This document shows positions 28,510 to 38,541 of a stretch of 64,000 bases of DNA, one piece after another. The notes beneath the pieces are model-generated. The model was given only the letters and a program-made list of their open reading frames with translations, was not told the DNA's origin and did no database searches. A program made the position numbers and the translations under genes. Source of the DNA: Thermomonas sp. (GTDB taxonomy: Bacteria; Pseudomonadota; Gammaproteobacteria; Xanthomonadales; Xanthomonadaceae); the NCBI RefSeq assembly GCF_023953935.1, contig NZ_JAMLIW010000002.1, forward strand, positions 248,001 to 312,000, given 5' to 3'. Within the stretch, counting starts at the first letter, position 1, and every line of letters starts with the position of its first letter.

Positions 28510-28809
28510 ATGTCAATGCGAAGGAAGTTCAGCGAGGAGTTCAAGCGTGGCGCGGTTGAGCAGGCCAGCCGGCCTGGCGTCAGTTGTGCCCAAGTGGCGC
28601 GGGAGCTGGGGATTCGGGACAACCTGCTGACGCGCTGGAAGCGGGAAGCCCAGAGCCAGGGCAAGACCGCATTCGGTGGCACCGGGACGCCCCGGGACGA
28701 GGAAGTGGCGCGTCTCAAACGCGAACTGGCCCGGGTGCAGAAGGAGCGGGATTTTTTGCGCGAAGCGGCGACGTTCTTTGCCAAGGGATCGTCCCGAGGT
28801 ATCGGGTGA
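28510..28809 (+). CDS. IS3-family transposase OrfA
   Basis: The 99-residue DNA-binding protein has an N-terminal helix-turn-helix ([17 protein letters not shown], then [20 protein letters not shown]) and a C-terminal leucine-zipper-like coiled coil ([20 protein letters not shown]) ending ATFFAKG. ATG at 28510 has GAGGAG 5 bases upstream; a GTG 6 bases earlier is less likely. The stop overlaps the OrfB frame. Normal transposition in this family uses an OrfAB fusion made by -1 frameshifting late in this gene. Confidence 0.9.
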   Translation: MSMRRKFSEEFKRGAVEQASRPGVSCAQVARELGIRDNLLTRWKREAQSQGKTAFGGTGTPRDEEVARLKRELARVQKERDFLREAATFFAKGSSRGIG

Positions 28810-29666
28810 TCGAACGTTGCCGCGATGAGTTTCCGATTCGACTGATGTGCCGCTGCCTGAAGGTATCGGCCAGCGGCTACTACGACTGGAGCAAGCGCTT
28901 GCCCAGCGACCGACAGTGCGACAACCAGCGCCTGCTTGGCCGCATCCGCGAACTGCATGAAGACAGCCGGGGGACGTTGGGTGCTGGCCGGATGCAGGAG
29001 GATCTTGCCGAGGAAGGCGAGACGGCAAGCCTGAACCGGGTGGCACGGATCATGGCTGCTGACGGACTGCAAGGCTGGCCGCGTCCGAAGCGGCGTGGTC
29101 AGCGCGGGAGCCCCGCGCTGACGCCTCTGGGTGTGCGCAACCACCTAGAACGGGACTTCACTGCGCTGGAACCGGAGACCAAATGGGTCACCGACATCAC
29201 CGAACTCAAGACCGGCCAAGGCAAGCTGTACCTGTGCATCGTGCTGGACCTGTTCGACCAGCGCGTCGTGGGCTGGTCGATGCATCACCGGCAGGACCGA
29301 CAGATGGTGATCCGGGCCGTGCAAATGGCGGTCTGGCAGCGTCAGGAAAGCTATCCGGTGATCTTGCATTCCGACCGCGGCAGCCAGTTCCGAAGCGGCG
29401 ATTACCAGCGCTATCTGGCGGCCAACAATCTGGTGTGCTCGATGAGTGCCGTGGGTCATTGCGGCGACAACGCCGCCTGCGAGGGCTTCTTCGGCCTGCT
29501 CAAGCGCGAGCGCGTCTACCGCACGAAGTACCCGACACTCGATGCTGCAAGGGCGGATGTGTTCGAATATATCGAACGACGCCATAACCCAAGGATGCGA
29601 CGCAGAGTCATCAGACAAGACCAGAAGTTTTCAGCTCTTTCCAAACCGTCCGTGATTTCGGGGTAG
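28806..29666 (+). CDS. IS3-family transposase OrfB (DDE integrase)
   Basis: The 286-residue catalytic subunit contains the DDE triad: D in [11 protein letters not shown] in [10 protein letters not shown] and E in [14 protein letters not shown], with exactly 35 residues between the second D and the E. Upstream is the HTH_21-like segment [23 protein letters not shown] at 28806 overlaps the OrfA stop as GTGA, allowing coupled translation; an OrfAB fusion by slippage further upstream is the usual transposase. The stop codon lies inside the right inverted repeat. Confidence 0.88.
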   Translation: MIERCRDEFPIRLMCRCLKVSASGYYDWSKRLPSDRQCDNQRLLGRIRELHEDSRGTLGAGRMQEDLAEEGETASLNRVARIMAADGLQGWPRPKRRGQRGSPALTPLGVRNHLERDFTALEPETKWVTDITELKTGQGKLYLCIVLDLFDQRVVGWSMHHRQDRQMVIRAVQMAVWQRQESYPVILHSDRGSQFRSGDYQRYLAANNLVCSMSAVGHCGDNAACEGFFGLLKRERVYRTKYPTLDAARADVFEYIERRHNPRMRRRVIRQDQKFSALSKPSVISG

Positions 29667-29672
29667 AACCCC

Positions 29673-29678
29673 TACGAT
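29673..29678 (+). promoter_or_regulatory. -10 box of leaderless promoter for xseA, at the IS junction
   Basis: TACGAT overlaps the CTA target duplication and is followed by 6 bases and the xseA ATG. The upstream -35 region is now IS sequence, so the promoter is either lost or a hybrid. The uninterrupted parent site can be rebuilt by joining 28447 to 29675 and has the same TACGAT. Confidence 0.45.
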
Positions 29679-29684
29679 GCCTCC

Positions 29685-31115
29685 ATGCCCGCAGCCGCCG
29701 CCAGCCTCACACCCAGCCAGCTCAACACCCTCGCGCGCGAGCTGCTCGAAGGCAGCTTCCCGGCGGTGCTGGTGGAAGGTGAAATCGGCAACCTCGCCCG
29801 CCCGGCCTCCGGGCATCTCTATTTCACCCTCAAGGATGCCCGCGCGGCGGTGCGCTGCGCGCTGTTCAAGCCCAAGAGCCAATGGCTGAAGTTCGTCCCC
29901 AGGGAAGGCATGCAGGTGCTGGTGCGCGGACGGCTGACACTGTACGAACCGCGCGGCGACTACCAGCTGCTGCTGGACACCATGGAGGAGGCCGGCGAAG
30001 GCGCGCTGCGGCGGGCGTTCGAGGAACTCAAGCAACGGCTCGACGCCGAGGGTCTGTTCGACCCCGCGCGCAAACGCGCCCTGCCCACCTTCCCGCGTCG
30101 GATCGGGGTGCTCACCTCGCCGTCCGGGGCGGTGATCCGCGACATCCTCAGCGTGCTGCGGCGGCGCTTCCCGCTGCTGGAGGTCGAGCTGCTGCCGGTG
30201 CCGGTGCAGGGCACTGCCGCGGCCGCGCAGATCCGCGCGCTGCTGGCGCGCGCCGATGCCAGCGGCCGTTATGACGTGTTGGTGCTGGCCCGCGGCGGCG
30301 GCTCGCTGGAAGACCTGTGGGCCTTCAATGACGAAGCGCTGGCGCGGGCGGTGGCGGCGTGCGCCACGCCGGTGATTTCCGCGATTGGCCATGAAACCGA
30401 CTTCTCGCTGACCGACTTTGCCGCCGACCTGCGCGCGCCCACGCCATCGGCCGCCGCCGAGCTGCTGGCCCCGGACGCGATCGAACTGCACGCGCGGCTG
30501 GAGCACCTGCAGCGCCGCCTGCTTGCCCAGCACGAGTCCGGCCTGCGCGAACGCGCCCAGCGCGCCGACCGCGCCTTCCTGCGCTTGCACGCGCAGCGCC
30601 CGCAGGCGCGACTGGAGGCGCAGCGCCAGCGCCTGGTTCACGCGCAGCTGCGACTGGCCGGTACCCTGGCGCAGCGCCTGCAGCAAGGGTCCGGAACCCT
30701 GCGAACTTTGGTCGCGCAGCTGCGCGCCGGCCATCCGCGCCGGCGTGCCGAACAGCTGCGCGGACAGTTCCAGGCCTTGGTCGCACGCCTGCGCGCCAAC
30801 CATCCGCGCCAGCAAGTCGAACGCCAACGCGAACGCCTGTCGGCGCTGGCCGGTCGGCCGCGCGCGCTCCTGATCCAGTCCCTGCAAAACGACGTGCTCC
30901 ATCTCGGCGGCCTGGCGCGCTCACTGCATGCCATCAGCCCGCTGGCCACCGTGGATCGCGGCTACAGCATCCTGCAGCGGGAAGATGGCTCGATCATTCG
31001 TTCGGTCGCCGGCGTGGCCATCGGGGAACGCGCCAGCGCGCGCGTCGGGGACGGTGACTTGCAGCTGCAGGTCACCGGCATCCTGCCCAAGCGCGGGACC
31101 GGCAACGCGACCTGA
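29685..31115 (+). CDS. xseA: Exodeoxyribonuclease VII large subunit
   Basis: XseA is the catalytic subunit of ExoVII, a single-strand-specific DNA exonuclease. The 476-residue protein has an N-terminal OB fold ([32 protein letters not shown]), the catalytic domain ([60 protein letters not shown] shown in part) and a long Arg/Gln/Ala coiled coil before the C-terminal VDRGYSIL. The small subunit gene xseB is not adjacent. An IS3-family element ends 13 bases before the ATG and has replaced the native upstream DNA. It converges with the GGDEF/EAL gene. Confidence 0.95.
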   Translation: MPAAAASLTPSQLNTLARELLEGSFPAVLVEGEIGNLARPASGHLYFTLKDARAAVRCALFKPKSQWLKFVPREGMQVLVRGRLTLYEPRGDYQLLLDTMEEAGEGALRRAFEELKQRLDAEGLFDPARKRALPTFPRRIGVLTSPSGAVIRDILSVLRRRFPLLEVELLPVPVQGTAAAAQIRALLARADASGRYDVLVLARGGGSLEDLWAFNDEALARAVAACATPVISAIGHETDFSLTDFAADLRAPTPSAAAELLAPDAIELHARLEHLQRRLLAQHESGLRERAQRADRAFLRLHAQRPQARLEAQRQRLVHAQLRLAGTLAQRLQQGSGTLRTLVAQLRAGHPRRRAEQLRGQFQALVARLRANHPRQQVERQRERLSALAGRPRALLIQSLQNDVLHLGGLARSLHAISPLATVDRGYSILQREDGSIIRSVAGVAIGERASARVGDGDLQLQVTGILPKRGTGNAT

Positions 31116-31186
31116 GAGGCGCATGCGTCGCAGCCGTCGCCACGAAAAGTCACGCTTGAACCAACCGCTCGAATGTGCCATATGAA

Positions 31187-34063
31187 TCAGCCGTCCAATC
31201 CAGACAGGGCCAGCGGCACAGGGCGTCCGAACAGGAAGCCTTGGGCGTGGGTACAGCCCAGCTCGATCAGGGTTTGCCGCTGACCCTCGGTTTCCACGCC
31301 CTCGGCGATCAGTTCGATGTTCAGACTGCCGGCCAGCGCGATGATCGCGCGAATCACCGCAATGCTTTCGTGGCGCACATTGCCCTCAAGTCCGGATACG
31401 AAGCTGCGGTCGATCTTGAGGCTGGCGATCGGGAACCGGTGCAGGTAGGACAGCGCGGAGAACCCGGTGCCGAAATCGTCGAGCTGGGCCAGGATGCCGT
31501 GCCGGCGCAGCACGTCCAGGCATTCGCGGGTGCGTGGCGCGTCATCGAGCAGGGCCACCTCGGTGATTTCCACGCGCAGCCGATCCGGCCCCAGGCCGGC
31601 CCCCTCGATCAATCCGAGCAGACGACTGGAAAAATCCGCCGCGCGGAAATGCCGCGGCGACACGTTGATCGCGACATAGCCGGGCAGGGAATGACTGGCG
31701 ATGTCGGAGATCACCCGGGCATACATCAGCCAATCGACCTGTTCGATCAGGCCGCTGTCCTCACCGATGTCCAGAAACTGGCCCGGCAGCAGCAGGCCCA
31801 GCTGCTCGTGCTGCCAGCGCAGCAGCGCCTCGTGGCCGAAGACTTCGCCGCTGCGGATGTCCACGATCGGCTGGTAGTGCGGCAGGAACTGCTCGGACTG
31901 GATCGCGCGCCGCATGTCCGCTTCGAGGTCGAGGCTGCGGGTTGCCTCGCGGTGCATTTCCTCGTCGAACATCGCGCAGCGATCGCGCCCGTCCTGCTTG
32001 GCCCGGTACATGGCGGCGTCGGCGTCGCGCAGCATCTCCTCGCCGCTGTGGTAGCGCGGATGCCAGACCGCGATGCCGATGCTGGCACTGGGAAACAGCT
32101 CGCGCCCGGCCACCCAGACCGGGGCCGACAGCGCGGCGAGCACGCGGTGCGCCAGCTCCTCGGCCTTGCCTGGGTTCTCGAGGCGTTCGGCGAGAATCGC
32201 GAACTCGTCGCCGCCCAGCCGCGCAACGACGTCGCTGCCGCGCACGCAGCCGACGATCCGCCGGCCAGCCTCGACCAGCAATTCGTCGCCGACCGCATGG
32301 CCGACGCTGTCATTGACCAGCTTGAAGCGGTCCAGGTCCATGAACAGGACCGCGAAGCAGGCCTCCGGGTCGCGCGCCGCCGAGGAAATCGCCCGTCCCA
32401 GCCGATCCAGCAGCTGCAGGCGATTGGGCAGCCCGGTCAGCGCATCGTGCATCGCCTGGTGGATGAGCTTGCGCTCGGCGCGCATGCGCTCGCTGATCTG
32501 CTCGACCAGTTCGACGTTGGCCTCCGCCAGCTCGCGGGTGCGCTCGCTGACGCGCTGTTCCAGCCCGGCGTGGGCCTGGACCAGGCGATCCTGCGCCTGC
32601 TTGCGCTGGAGGCTGCTGCCGATGTGCATGGCCACGAAGGTCAGCAGGTCCTGGTCGCCGGCGCTGAACTTCACGTCACCCGAATAGCTTTGCACCGCGA
32701 TCACGCCGACCACCTGATCCCCGTGCAGCAGCGGCACGCCCAGCCAGTAGGCCGCGTGGGTGCCGTGGGTGCGCACCTTGCCCTCGGCTTCCAGCTCGCC
32801 GATCCGCTCCCGGTCGGCCAGCAGCGGCTGGCCCGTCCTGAGCACGTATTCGGTCAGCCCATCGGCCAGCTTGCGCGGCTTGCGATCCGGGTCGCGTTCG
32901 TCCACCGAATACGGGAACTCGAGCATGCTGCCGTCCTCGGACAGCATGGCGATGTAGAAATTGCGCGCATACAGCAGCCCGCTGACGATGTCATGGACCT
33001 CGGCATGGAAATGGCCGAGGCTCTCGCTGGTCATCGACAGCTCGGCGATCCGGTACAGGGCGCGCTGGATGTCCTGCACGCGCTTGCGTTCGATGATCTC
33101 GGCCTGCAATTCGTCATTGGCGCGCTGCAAATCAGCGGTGCGCTCGGCCACCCGCGACTCGAGCTGTTTGCGGGTCTGCCGCCGTTCCAGCGCGGTCAGG
33201 ACGTGCTGGGCCACGAAGGCCAGCAGGATGCGATCGTCTTCGCTGTAGACGTTTGCCTTGCGATAGTTCTGCACGACCAGCGCGCCCATGACCCGCTCGT
33301 CGCGGCTCATCGGCACCCCCAGCCAGTCGGCGCTGTCCGGGCCGTTTTCCGGCTGGTCTGGAATGCCGAACATCTCGCGCAACATCGTCGACGGCCCGCG
33401 CAGGGTCTCGCCGCTGCGCAGCAGGTGCATGGTCAGGGTGTTGCCTTCCTCGGTGACCTGGATCTCCTGTTCGGGATCGTTGACCCAAGGGTCGAGTTGG
33501 TCGACGAAATACAGGAAGCGCATCACCTGCCGGCGATCGTCGTACAGCACGATGTAGAAATTGTCGGCGTACATCAGCTCGCCGATGATCGAATGCACCT
33601 TGCGCAGCATCACCTGCAGGTCGAGCGCGCTGCCGGCCAGATCGGCGATCTCGAACAGGGCCTGGCGCAGTTGCTCGGAGCGCTGCAGGGATTCGATCTG
33701 CTGCGTAGCCAGCACCGCCAGCACCGCCTGGTCCACCAGCTGGCGGGCGCTCTCCGGCCAATACTGCGCAATCCCCTCGGGCCAGTCTCGGGGATGGCTG
33801 GCCACCACGTTCAGGATGATGCCTTCGGGGCCGGTCCAGCCCAGCCGCAGCGCCCCGGCCGAGGCCGGTTCGCCGGTGACGCCGATATCGCTGCCGGTTC
33901 CCAGCGCCGGATGCTGCCAGGACAAACGCACCCGCGCCCCGACCGGCAGGGTCTGAGCCAGGCGATCGGCCACGCCGCCCAGCACCCCGCGCCGTTGCCG
34001 CACGGCGGCTTCCCTGGACGGCGGTGGCGCAGCGTGTGAAAAGGCGTTCATCGTCCGCGTCAT
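31187..34063 (-). CDS. Dual-GAF GGDEF/EAL cyclic-di-GMP signalling protein
   Basis: The 958-residue protein has no membrane segment. After about 120 variable residues come two related GAF-type sensor domains (roughly 130-300 and 345-500), each containing the similar NFYIVLYDD or NFYIAMLSEDG and WLGVP motifs, joined by coiled coils (QLESRVAERTADLQRANDEL). Next are a diguanylate cyclase domain with intact RLGGDEFAIL and a phosphodiesterase domain with intact HEALLRW, DDFGTG and EGVETE. Both activities look possible, so the ligand on the GAF domains may switch between making and degrading cyclic di-GMP. The start is ATG 34063 or 34051. It diverges from the ECF sigma gene. Confidence 0.9.
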   Translation of the reverse strand: MTRTMNAFSHAAPPPSREAAVRQRRGVLGGVADRLAQTLPVGARVRLSWQHPALGTGSDIGVTGEPASAGALRLGWTGPEGIILNVVASHPRDWPEGIAQYWPESARQLVDQAVLAVLATQQIESLQRSEQLRQALFEIADLAGSALDLQVMLRKVHSIIGELMYADNFYIVLYDDRRQVMRFLYFVDQLDPWVNDPEQEIQVTEEGNTLTMHLLRSGETLRGPSTMLREMFGIPDQPENGPDSADWLGVPMSRDERVMGALVVQNYRKANVYSEDDRILLAFVAQHVLTALERRQTRKQLESRVAERTADLQRANDELQAEIIERKRVQDIQRALYRIAELSMTSESLGHFHAEVHDIVSGLLYARNFYIAMLSEDGSMLEFPYSVDERDPDRKPRKLADGLTEYVLRTGQPLLADRERIGELEAEGKVRTHGTHAAYWLGVPLLHGDQVVGVIAVQSYSGDVKFSAGDQDLLTFVAMHIGSSLQRKQAQDRLVQAHAGLEQRVSERTRELAEANVELVEQISERMRAERKLIHQAMHDALTGLPNRLQLLDRLGRAISSAARDPEACFAVLFMDLDRFKLVNDSVGHAVGDELLVEAGRRIVGCVRGSDVVARLGGDEFAILAERLENPGKAEELAHRVLAALSAPVWVAGRELFPSASIGIAVWHPRYHSGEEMLRDADAAMYRAKQDGRDRCAMFDEEMHREATRSLDLEADMRRAIQSEQFLPHYQPIVDIRSGEVFGHEALLRWQHEQLGLLLPGQFLDIGEDSGLIEQVDWLMYARVISDIASHSLPGYVAINVSPRHFRAADFSSRLLGLIEGAGLGPDRLRVEITEVALLDDAPRTRECLDVLRRHGILAQLDDFGTGFSALSYLHRFPIASLKIDRSFVSGLEGNVRHESIAVIRAIIALAGSLNIELIAEGVETEGQRQTLIELGCTHAQGFLFGRPVPLALSGLDG

Positions 34064-34209
34064 ATTGCCTGCAAGCCGGGGGTGGCGCCATCCTTGCCAC
34101 TGCTCGGACAACCCCAACCGACATACTGGTGCGTTTGTCGAAGTATGCACCTTGCCATCCACCGCGTGGAAATTTCGCGACGCCCCTTCCAGAACGCCGG
34201 TTCCGCGCA

Positions 34210-34215
34210 TAGTCT
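34210..34215 (+). promoter_or_regulatory. -10-like box just upstream of the ECF sigma gene
   Basis: TAGTCT is followed by 7 bases and the ATG at 34223. The spacing is one longer than at the other leaderless sites. An autoregulatory ECF promoter could lie further upstream but was not recognised. Confidence 0.35.
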
Positions 34216-34222
34216 GGTGCCG

Positions 34223-34774
34223 ATGGACGTGCCCGAGGCCAGCGACGAGGACCTGATGGCGGCTTGGGTGGCCGGGACCGCCGGGGCCTTCGAACAGCTC
34301 TACGCGCGCTACCGGCAACGGCTGTATCGACACCTGCTGCGGCACCTGCGCGACAACGCGTTGACCGATGAGCTGTTCCAGGATGTCTGGCAAAAAATCA
34401 TCGCCGCGCGCGCGCAATGGCGGCCGGAGGGCAGCTTCGCCAGCTGGCTGTTCGCCATCGCCCATCACCGATTGAGTGATCACTGGCGGCGCAGCGCGCA
34501 CCGCCCGCCGGCACCGAGCGATGCCGACGAACGGCTGGCGCAGATCGCCGATCCCGACACGCCCGAACGCGCGCTGTCCGAATTCGAACGCCGCCGTCAG
34601 CTGCAGCTGGCCCTGGATGGCCTGCCCGGCGAGCAGCGCGAGGTGCTGCTGCTGCGGCTCGAACAGGAACTGTCGCTGGATGAAATCGGTGCCATCGTCG
34701 GCGCCGGCCGGGAAACCGTCAAATCCCGGCTGCGCTACGGCATGGACAAACTGCGTGCGAGGCTGGCGCCATGA
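34223..34774 (+). CDS. ECF-type RNA polymerase sigma factor
   Basis: The 183-residue protein has only sigma regions 2 and 4, as in the ECF group. Region 2 spans about residues 20-85 (AFEQLYARYRQRLYRHLLRH, ELFQDVWQKI, GSFASWLFAIAHHRLSDHWR) and region 4 about 125-180 (LPGEQREVLLLRLEQELSLD, then EIGAIVGAGRETVKSRLRYG). The stop overlaps the start of the next gene (ATGA), which encodes a membrane protein with the shape of an anti-sigma factor. Which signal and regulon it serves cannot be told from the sequence. Confidence 0.9.
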   Translation: MDVPEASDEDLMAAWVAGTAGAFEQLYARYRQRLYRHLLRHLRDNALTDELFQDVWQKIIAARAQWRPEGSFASWLFAIAHHRLSDHWRRSAHRPPAPSDADERLAQIADPDTPERALSEFERRRQLQLALDGLPGEQREVLLLRLEQELSLDEIGAIVGAGRETVKSRLRYGMDKLRARLAP

Positions 34775-35826
34775 ACCGCTTCCCGCCCGAACCGCTGGAT
34801 GCCGAGGAGCGCGCATTGGCGGCGCAGCTGCCGCGCCTGCGTGGCCGCGGCGAACCGGCGCCGGAACTGGACGCGCGCATTCTGGCCGCTGCCCGCACCG
34901 CGCCGCCGGAAGCTGGCCACCGCAGCCCGCGGCAGCCGCGCCATTGGCAGATGCCGGCCGCGCTGGCCGCCTCGCTCTGCCTGGCGGTCGGGCTGGCCTG
35001 GCAGCTGCGGCAGGCGCCGAGCCGGCACGCGCAGATGGACGCCGCGCGGCCGGTCGCCACGGCACCGGAGGCGGCAGTCGCTGCACCACCCACACCACCC
35101 GCACTCCCAGCCCCGACCGCCGTGCCGGCGCCGGCGATCAGCCCGATGGTCGCGCCCGCGCAGGAAGCCGGCACCCGGCGCCTGTCCGCTCCGGCGGCGC
35201 CCGAGGCCGCGCCTGCCCGCTCGTCAGCTGCGTCCGTGGATGCAGCAGCAGCGCCGCCTCAGCCGCGTCCCGAAGCGGTCGCGCAGGAGGCCCTCGCGGC
35301 GCCATCGGTCACCGAAAAATCCGGAACCGGGCATCCCGCACCCGCGCCAGCAGCTCCGCCGGCTCCGGTCGCACCGCCGCCGCCTGCGGCCCCGATCAAC
35401 GCATTTCCAGCCGAGGCCGATGCGAATGAAGCCCCGCGCAGCGTGCGCCAAACGCACGGAGGCGCAGACCGGCGCCGGGCAATGGCAACAGAAGCGGCAC
35501 CTGCGCCCAAAGCGCTCACCGCGCCCTCGCCAGCGCCAGCCGCCGCGGCGCGCCCGGCCGCCACGACCACGCCGCCGGCACAGGCCGCGGCTGCGGCCAG
35601 CGCCGCACGCACCGCGGCGGAAACCGAGGACGCCGACGCCGACCTGCCGCCCGCGACGATGGATTCGCCCTCGGCGCGCGAAGCCTGGCTGCGCCGGATC
35701 GCCGAGCTTGCCCACGCGGGGCGCATGGATGAGGCACGCGCCAGTCTCGCCGAGTTCCGCAGACGCTATCCGAATGAGCGAATCCCCGCAGTGCTGAAGG
35801 GGCTGGAGCAGGAGACACCGCGTTGA
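34771..35826 (+). CDS. Membrane protein, probable anti-sigma factor partner
   Basis: The 351-residue protein has a short cytoplasmic N-terminus of about 58 residues, one membrane segment (about 59-78, ALAASLCLAVGLAWQL), then about 215 residues of Ala/Pro-rich low-complexity sequence, and a conserved-looking helical C-terminus (SAREAWLRRIAELAHAGRMD, EARASLAEFRRRYPNERIP). Coupling to the sigma gene by a 4-base overlap, plus this topology, suggests an anti-sigma factor, with the cytoplasmic part binding the sigma factor. The cytoplasmic part lacks an obvious zinc motif. The C-terminal TPR-like repeat may sense a periplasmic partner. Confidence 0.65.
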   Translation: MNRFPPEPLDAEERALAAQLPRLRGRGEPAPELDARILAAARTAPPEAGHRSPRQPRHWQMPAALAASLCLAVGLAWQLRQAPSRHAQMDAARPVATAPEAAVAAPPTPPALPAPTAVPAPAISPMVAPAQEAGTRRLSAPAAPEAAPARSSAASVDAAAAPPQPRPEAVAQEALAAPSVTEKSGTGHPAPAPAAPPAPVAPPPPAAPINAFPAEADANEAPRSVRQTHGGADRRRAMATEAAPAPKALTAPSPAPAAAARPAATTTPPAQAAAAASAARTAAETEDADADLPPATMDSPSAREAWLRRIAELAHAGRMDEARASLAEFRRRYPNERIPAVLKGLEQETPR

Positions 35827-35887
35827 TCCGACAGCGAAGCCTGCACCCGGCCTGACCTGGATCGGCCCGGCGCGCCTGCCGAACCGC

Positions 35888-35893
35888 TAAAAT
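35888..35893 (+). promoter_or_regulatory. -10 box of leaderless promoter for the ABC exporter
   Basis: TAAAAT lies 6 bases before the ATG at 35900, after a 61-base gap from the anti-sigma gene. No ribosome-binding site intervenes. Confidence 0.55.
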
Positions 35894-35899
35894 GCGCGG

Positions 35900-37690
35900 A
35901 TGAACTCTCGAACCCAGGCGTCGCCCAAGGCGCCGATCGGCGCATTGCGCGCGCTGTGGCCGTTCATGCGCCGCCACTCCGGGCTGTTCATGGCCTGGCT
36001 GCTGGCGCTGGCCTGCTCCTCGACCGCCACCTTGAGCCTGCCGATCGCCTTTCGGCAGATGATCGACAAGGGCTTCAGCAGCGGCGCCAACATCGACCGC
36101 GTGTTCGGCTTCGTGCTGATCGTCATCGTGGTGCTGGCACTGGCCACCGCAGCGCGCTATTTCTTCGTCACCCTGCTCGGTGAAAAGGTCGTCGCCGACC
36201 TGCGCACCGGCCTGTATTCGCATCTGCTCGAACTGGACGCCGGTTTTTACGACCGCAGCCGCAGCGGCGAACTGGTCTCGCGCCTGACCGCCGACGCCGA
36301 ACTGCTGCGCAGCGTCATTGCTTCCAGCATGTCGGTGGCCCTGCGCAGCTGTGTCACCGTAATCGGCTCGCTGGTGATGCTGTTCGTCACCAGCCCCAAG
36401 CTCGCCGCCTGGGCGCTGGTCGGCATCCCCTGCGCGGTAGTTCCAATCGTGATGGGCGCGCGCCGGATCCAGAAAACCTCACGTGCCAGCCAGGACCGGA
36501 TCGCCGACGCCAACGCGCTGGCCACCGAAGCGCTGGGCGCCGTGCGCACGGTTCAGGCCGACGCCCGCGAAGGCTACGAGGGCCAGCGCTACGCCAGCGC
36601 AATGGCGGTAGCGGTGGCCACGGCGCGGCGCCGGATCGGCGCCCAGGCGATCGTCACCGGGGTCGCCATCACCCTGATTTTCGGTGCCGTGATCGTGGTG
36701 CTGTGGTCGGGCGCGCACGATGTCATCAGCGGCAAGCTCAGCGCCGGCCTGCTCGGCCAATTCGTGATGTACGCAATGCTCGGCGGCGGTTCGGTCGGCG
36801 CCCTGGCGGAAGTCTGGAACGAATTGCAGAAGGCCGCCGGCGGCATGGGCCGGATCCATGAGTTGCTCGACGAGGCGCCGGCGATCGCCGCCCCCGCCGA
36901 TCCCAGCCCGCTGCCTATTCCGCTGCGCGGCGAGATCCACTTCGACAACGTCACCTTCCACTACCCGCAGCGGCCCGATCAGGCCGCGCTGCAAGACTTC
37001 AGCCTGCGCGTGCGCCCCGGCGAGACGGTGGCGCTGGTGGGGCCGTCGGGCGCCGGCAAGAGCACGGTGATTTCAATGCTGCTGCGCTTCCATGACCCCG
37101 CAATCGGCGCGATCACGCTGGACGGCACCGACATCCGCCGCTTCGACCCGGCCCAGCTGCGCGGCGCGATCGCCCTGGTCGCGCAGGCGCCAGTGATCTT
37201 CGCCGCCAGCGCCGCCGACAACATCCGCTACGGGCGGCTGGAGGCCAGCGCCGCCGAGGTGCGCGGCGCCGCCGATTCGGCCAAGGCCAGCGAATTCCTC
37301 GACGCGCTGCCGGAGGGCTTCGACAGCGAACTGGGCGAGCGCGGCACCCGCCTGTCGGGCGGCCAGCAGCAGCGCATCGCGATCGCCCGCGCCCTGCTCA
37401 AGAATGCGCCGATCCTGCTGCTCGACGAGGCCACTTCGGCGCTCGACGCGCAGAGCGAACGCGCGGTGCAGGAAGCGCTGGAAAACCTGATGCAAGGCCG
37501 CACCACGCTGGTAGTGGCGCACCGCCTCGCTACCGTGCTCAAGGCCGACCGGATCGTGGTGATGGACCACGGCCGGGTGGTCGCCGAGGGCAGCCACGCG
37601 CAGCTGTTGGCCCAGGGCGGGCTGTACGCCGAACTGGCGAAACTGCAATTCCTCGACGCGACCGCCGCGCCCGCACCGGCTACTGCATGA
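35900..37690 (+). CDS. ABC exporter, fused membrane and ATPase domains (MsbA/ABCB type)
   Basis: The 596-residue half-transporter has a six-helix membrane domain (residues about 20-310) and an ATPase domain with Walker [10 protein letters not shown], the signature [15 protein letters not shown], Walker [13 protein letters not shown] and the H-loop VVAHRLATV. It should work as a homodimer exporting lipids, peptides or drugs. It is not obviously MsbA itself, and no lpxK or other LPS gene is near. The last 11 bases overlap the end of the converging 3-hydroxybutyrate dehydrogenase gene. Confidence 0.9.
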   Translation: MNSRTQASPKAPIGALRALWPFMRRHSGLFMAWLLALACSSTATLSLPIAFRQMIDKGFSSGANIDRVFGFVLIVIVVLALATAARYFFVTLLGEKVVADLRTGLYSHLLELDAGFYDRSRSGELVSRLTADAELLRSVIASSMSVALRSCVTVIGSLVMLFVTSPKLAAWALVGIPCAVVPIVMGARRIQKTSRASQDRIADANALATEALGAVRTVQADAREGYEGQRYASAMAVAVATARRRIGAQAIVTGVAITLIFGAVIVVLWSGAHDVISGKLSAGLLGQFVMYAMLGGGSVGALAEVWNELQKAAGGMGRIHELLDEAPAIAAPADPSPLPIPLRGEIHFDNVTFHYPQRPDQAALQDFSLRVRPGETVALVGPSGAGKSTVISMLLRFHDPAIGAITLDGTDIRRFDPAQLRGAIALVAQAPVIFAASAADNIRYGRLEASAAEVRGAADSAKASEFLDALPEGFDSELGERGTRLSGGQQQRIAIARALLKNAPILLLDEATSALDAQSERAVQEALENLMQGRTTLVVAHRLATVLKADRIVVMDHGRVVAEGSHAQLLAQGGLYAELAKLQFLDATAAPAPATA

Positions 37691-38498
37691 ACCAGCCGTG
37701 GCTGACCACCAGTGATTGACCGGTCAGCGCATTGCTTGGCCAGGCGGCAAAGGTCAGCGCCGCCTGCGCGACGTCATCGACGGTGGTGAACTGACCATCC
37801 ACGGTGTCCTTCAACATCACCTTCTTGATCACGTCCTCTTCGCTGATCCCCAGCTCCTGCGCCTGCTCGGGGATCTGCTTCTCCACCAGCGGCGTGCGCA
37901 CGAAGCCCGGGCAGATGACGTTGCTGCGGATGTTGTGCGCGGCGCCTTCTTTCGCAATCACCTTGGCCAGACCTTCCAGCCCGTGCTTGGCGGCGACGTA
38001 GGGGCTCTTGAGCTTCGAGGCTTCCTTCGAATGCACCGAGCCCATGAAGATGATGCTGCCGCCGCGGCCGGAGGCGATCATCTGCCGCACCGCCGCGCGT
38101 GAGGTCAAAAAGCCGCCGTCCAGATGCACCGCGATGAGCTTCTTCCAGTCCGAGAACCTGAAGTCCTGGATCGGCGCGACGATCTGGATGCCGGCATTGC
38201 TGACCAGGATATCGACCGGGCCCAGCGCCTGCTCCACCTGCGCGAAACCGGCCTCGACTGCGGCCTCGTCGGTCACGTCCATCGCCACGCCCAGCGTGCG
38301 CACGCCCTTCTTCGCGATCTCGTCGGCGGTGGCTTGCGCGATCTCCTGCTTGAGATCGGCGATGACCACGTCGGCGCCGGCGTCGGCATAGACCTCGGCG
38401 ATGCGCTTGCCGAGGCCGCTGGCAGCGCCGGTGACCAGGGCCAGCTTGCCCTTCAGGCTGAGCAGGTGGCTGGCGTGGACTTCGATGTTCTGGCTCAT
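37680..38498 (-). CDS. bdhA: 3-hydroxybutyrate dehydrogenase (SDR family)
   Basis: This short-chain dehydrogenase is predicted to oxidise D-3-hydroxybutyrate to acetoacetate with NAD. The 272-residue protein has the nucleotide loop [10 protein letters not shown], the NAG motif in VSNAGIQ, and the catalytic Ser154, Tyr167 and Lys171 ([14 protein letters not shown]). The C-terminal [13 protein letters not shown] is typical of this enzyme. A ribosome site AGGA lies upstream of ATG 38498. The patatin gene 43 bases upstream is probably cotranscribed; the pair recurs in Xanthomonadales (from memory). Confidence 0.88.
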   Translation of the reverse strand: MSQNIEVHASHLLSLKGKLALVTGAASGLGKRIAEVYADAGADVVIADLKQEIAQATADEIAKKGVRTLGVAMDVTDEAAVEAGFAQVEQALGPVDILVSNAGIQIVAPIQDFRFSDWKKLIAVHLDGGFLTSRAAVRQMIASGRGGSIIFMGSVHSKEASKLKSPYVAAKHGLEGLAKVIAKEGAAHNIRSNVICPGFVRTPLVEKQIPEQAQELGISEEDVIKKVMLKDTVDGQFTTVDDVAQAALTFAAWPSNALTGQSLVVSHGWFMQ

Positions 38499-38541
38499 GG
38501 GGGTTGTCCTGTACTGCGGGGGAATGGGTGCGGCGGAACGG

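Larger units (their letters stand above)
28448..29671 (+). mobile_element. IS3-family insertion sequence, complete
   Basis: The element is 1224 bases long with two overlapping reading frames in the -1 relation typical of IS3. Its ends are imperfect inverted repeats of 25 bases (19 matches) starting GGGTTC on the left and ending GAACCC on the right. Directly repeated CTA flanks it at 28445-28447 and 29672-29674, a 3-base target duplication. The right end lies only 13 bases before the xseA start codon. Boundaries could be off by one or two bases. Both frames appear intact, so it may be active. Confidence 0.88.

Noticed and set aside
31175-34039. A 954-codon open frame on the + strand
   Set aside because: Antisense to the GGDEF/EAL gene; composition is that of a shadow frame with no motif.
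34063-35104. Longer N-terminal extension of the GGDEF/EAL protein
   Set aside because: It would run antisense through the sigma and anti-sigma genes; an internal ATG at 34063 is sufficient.
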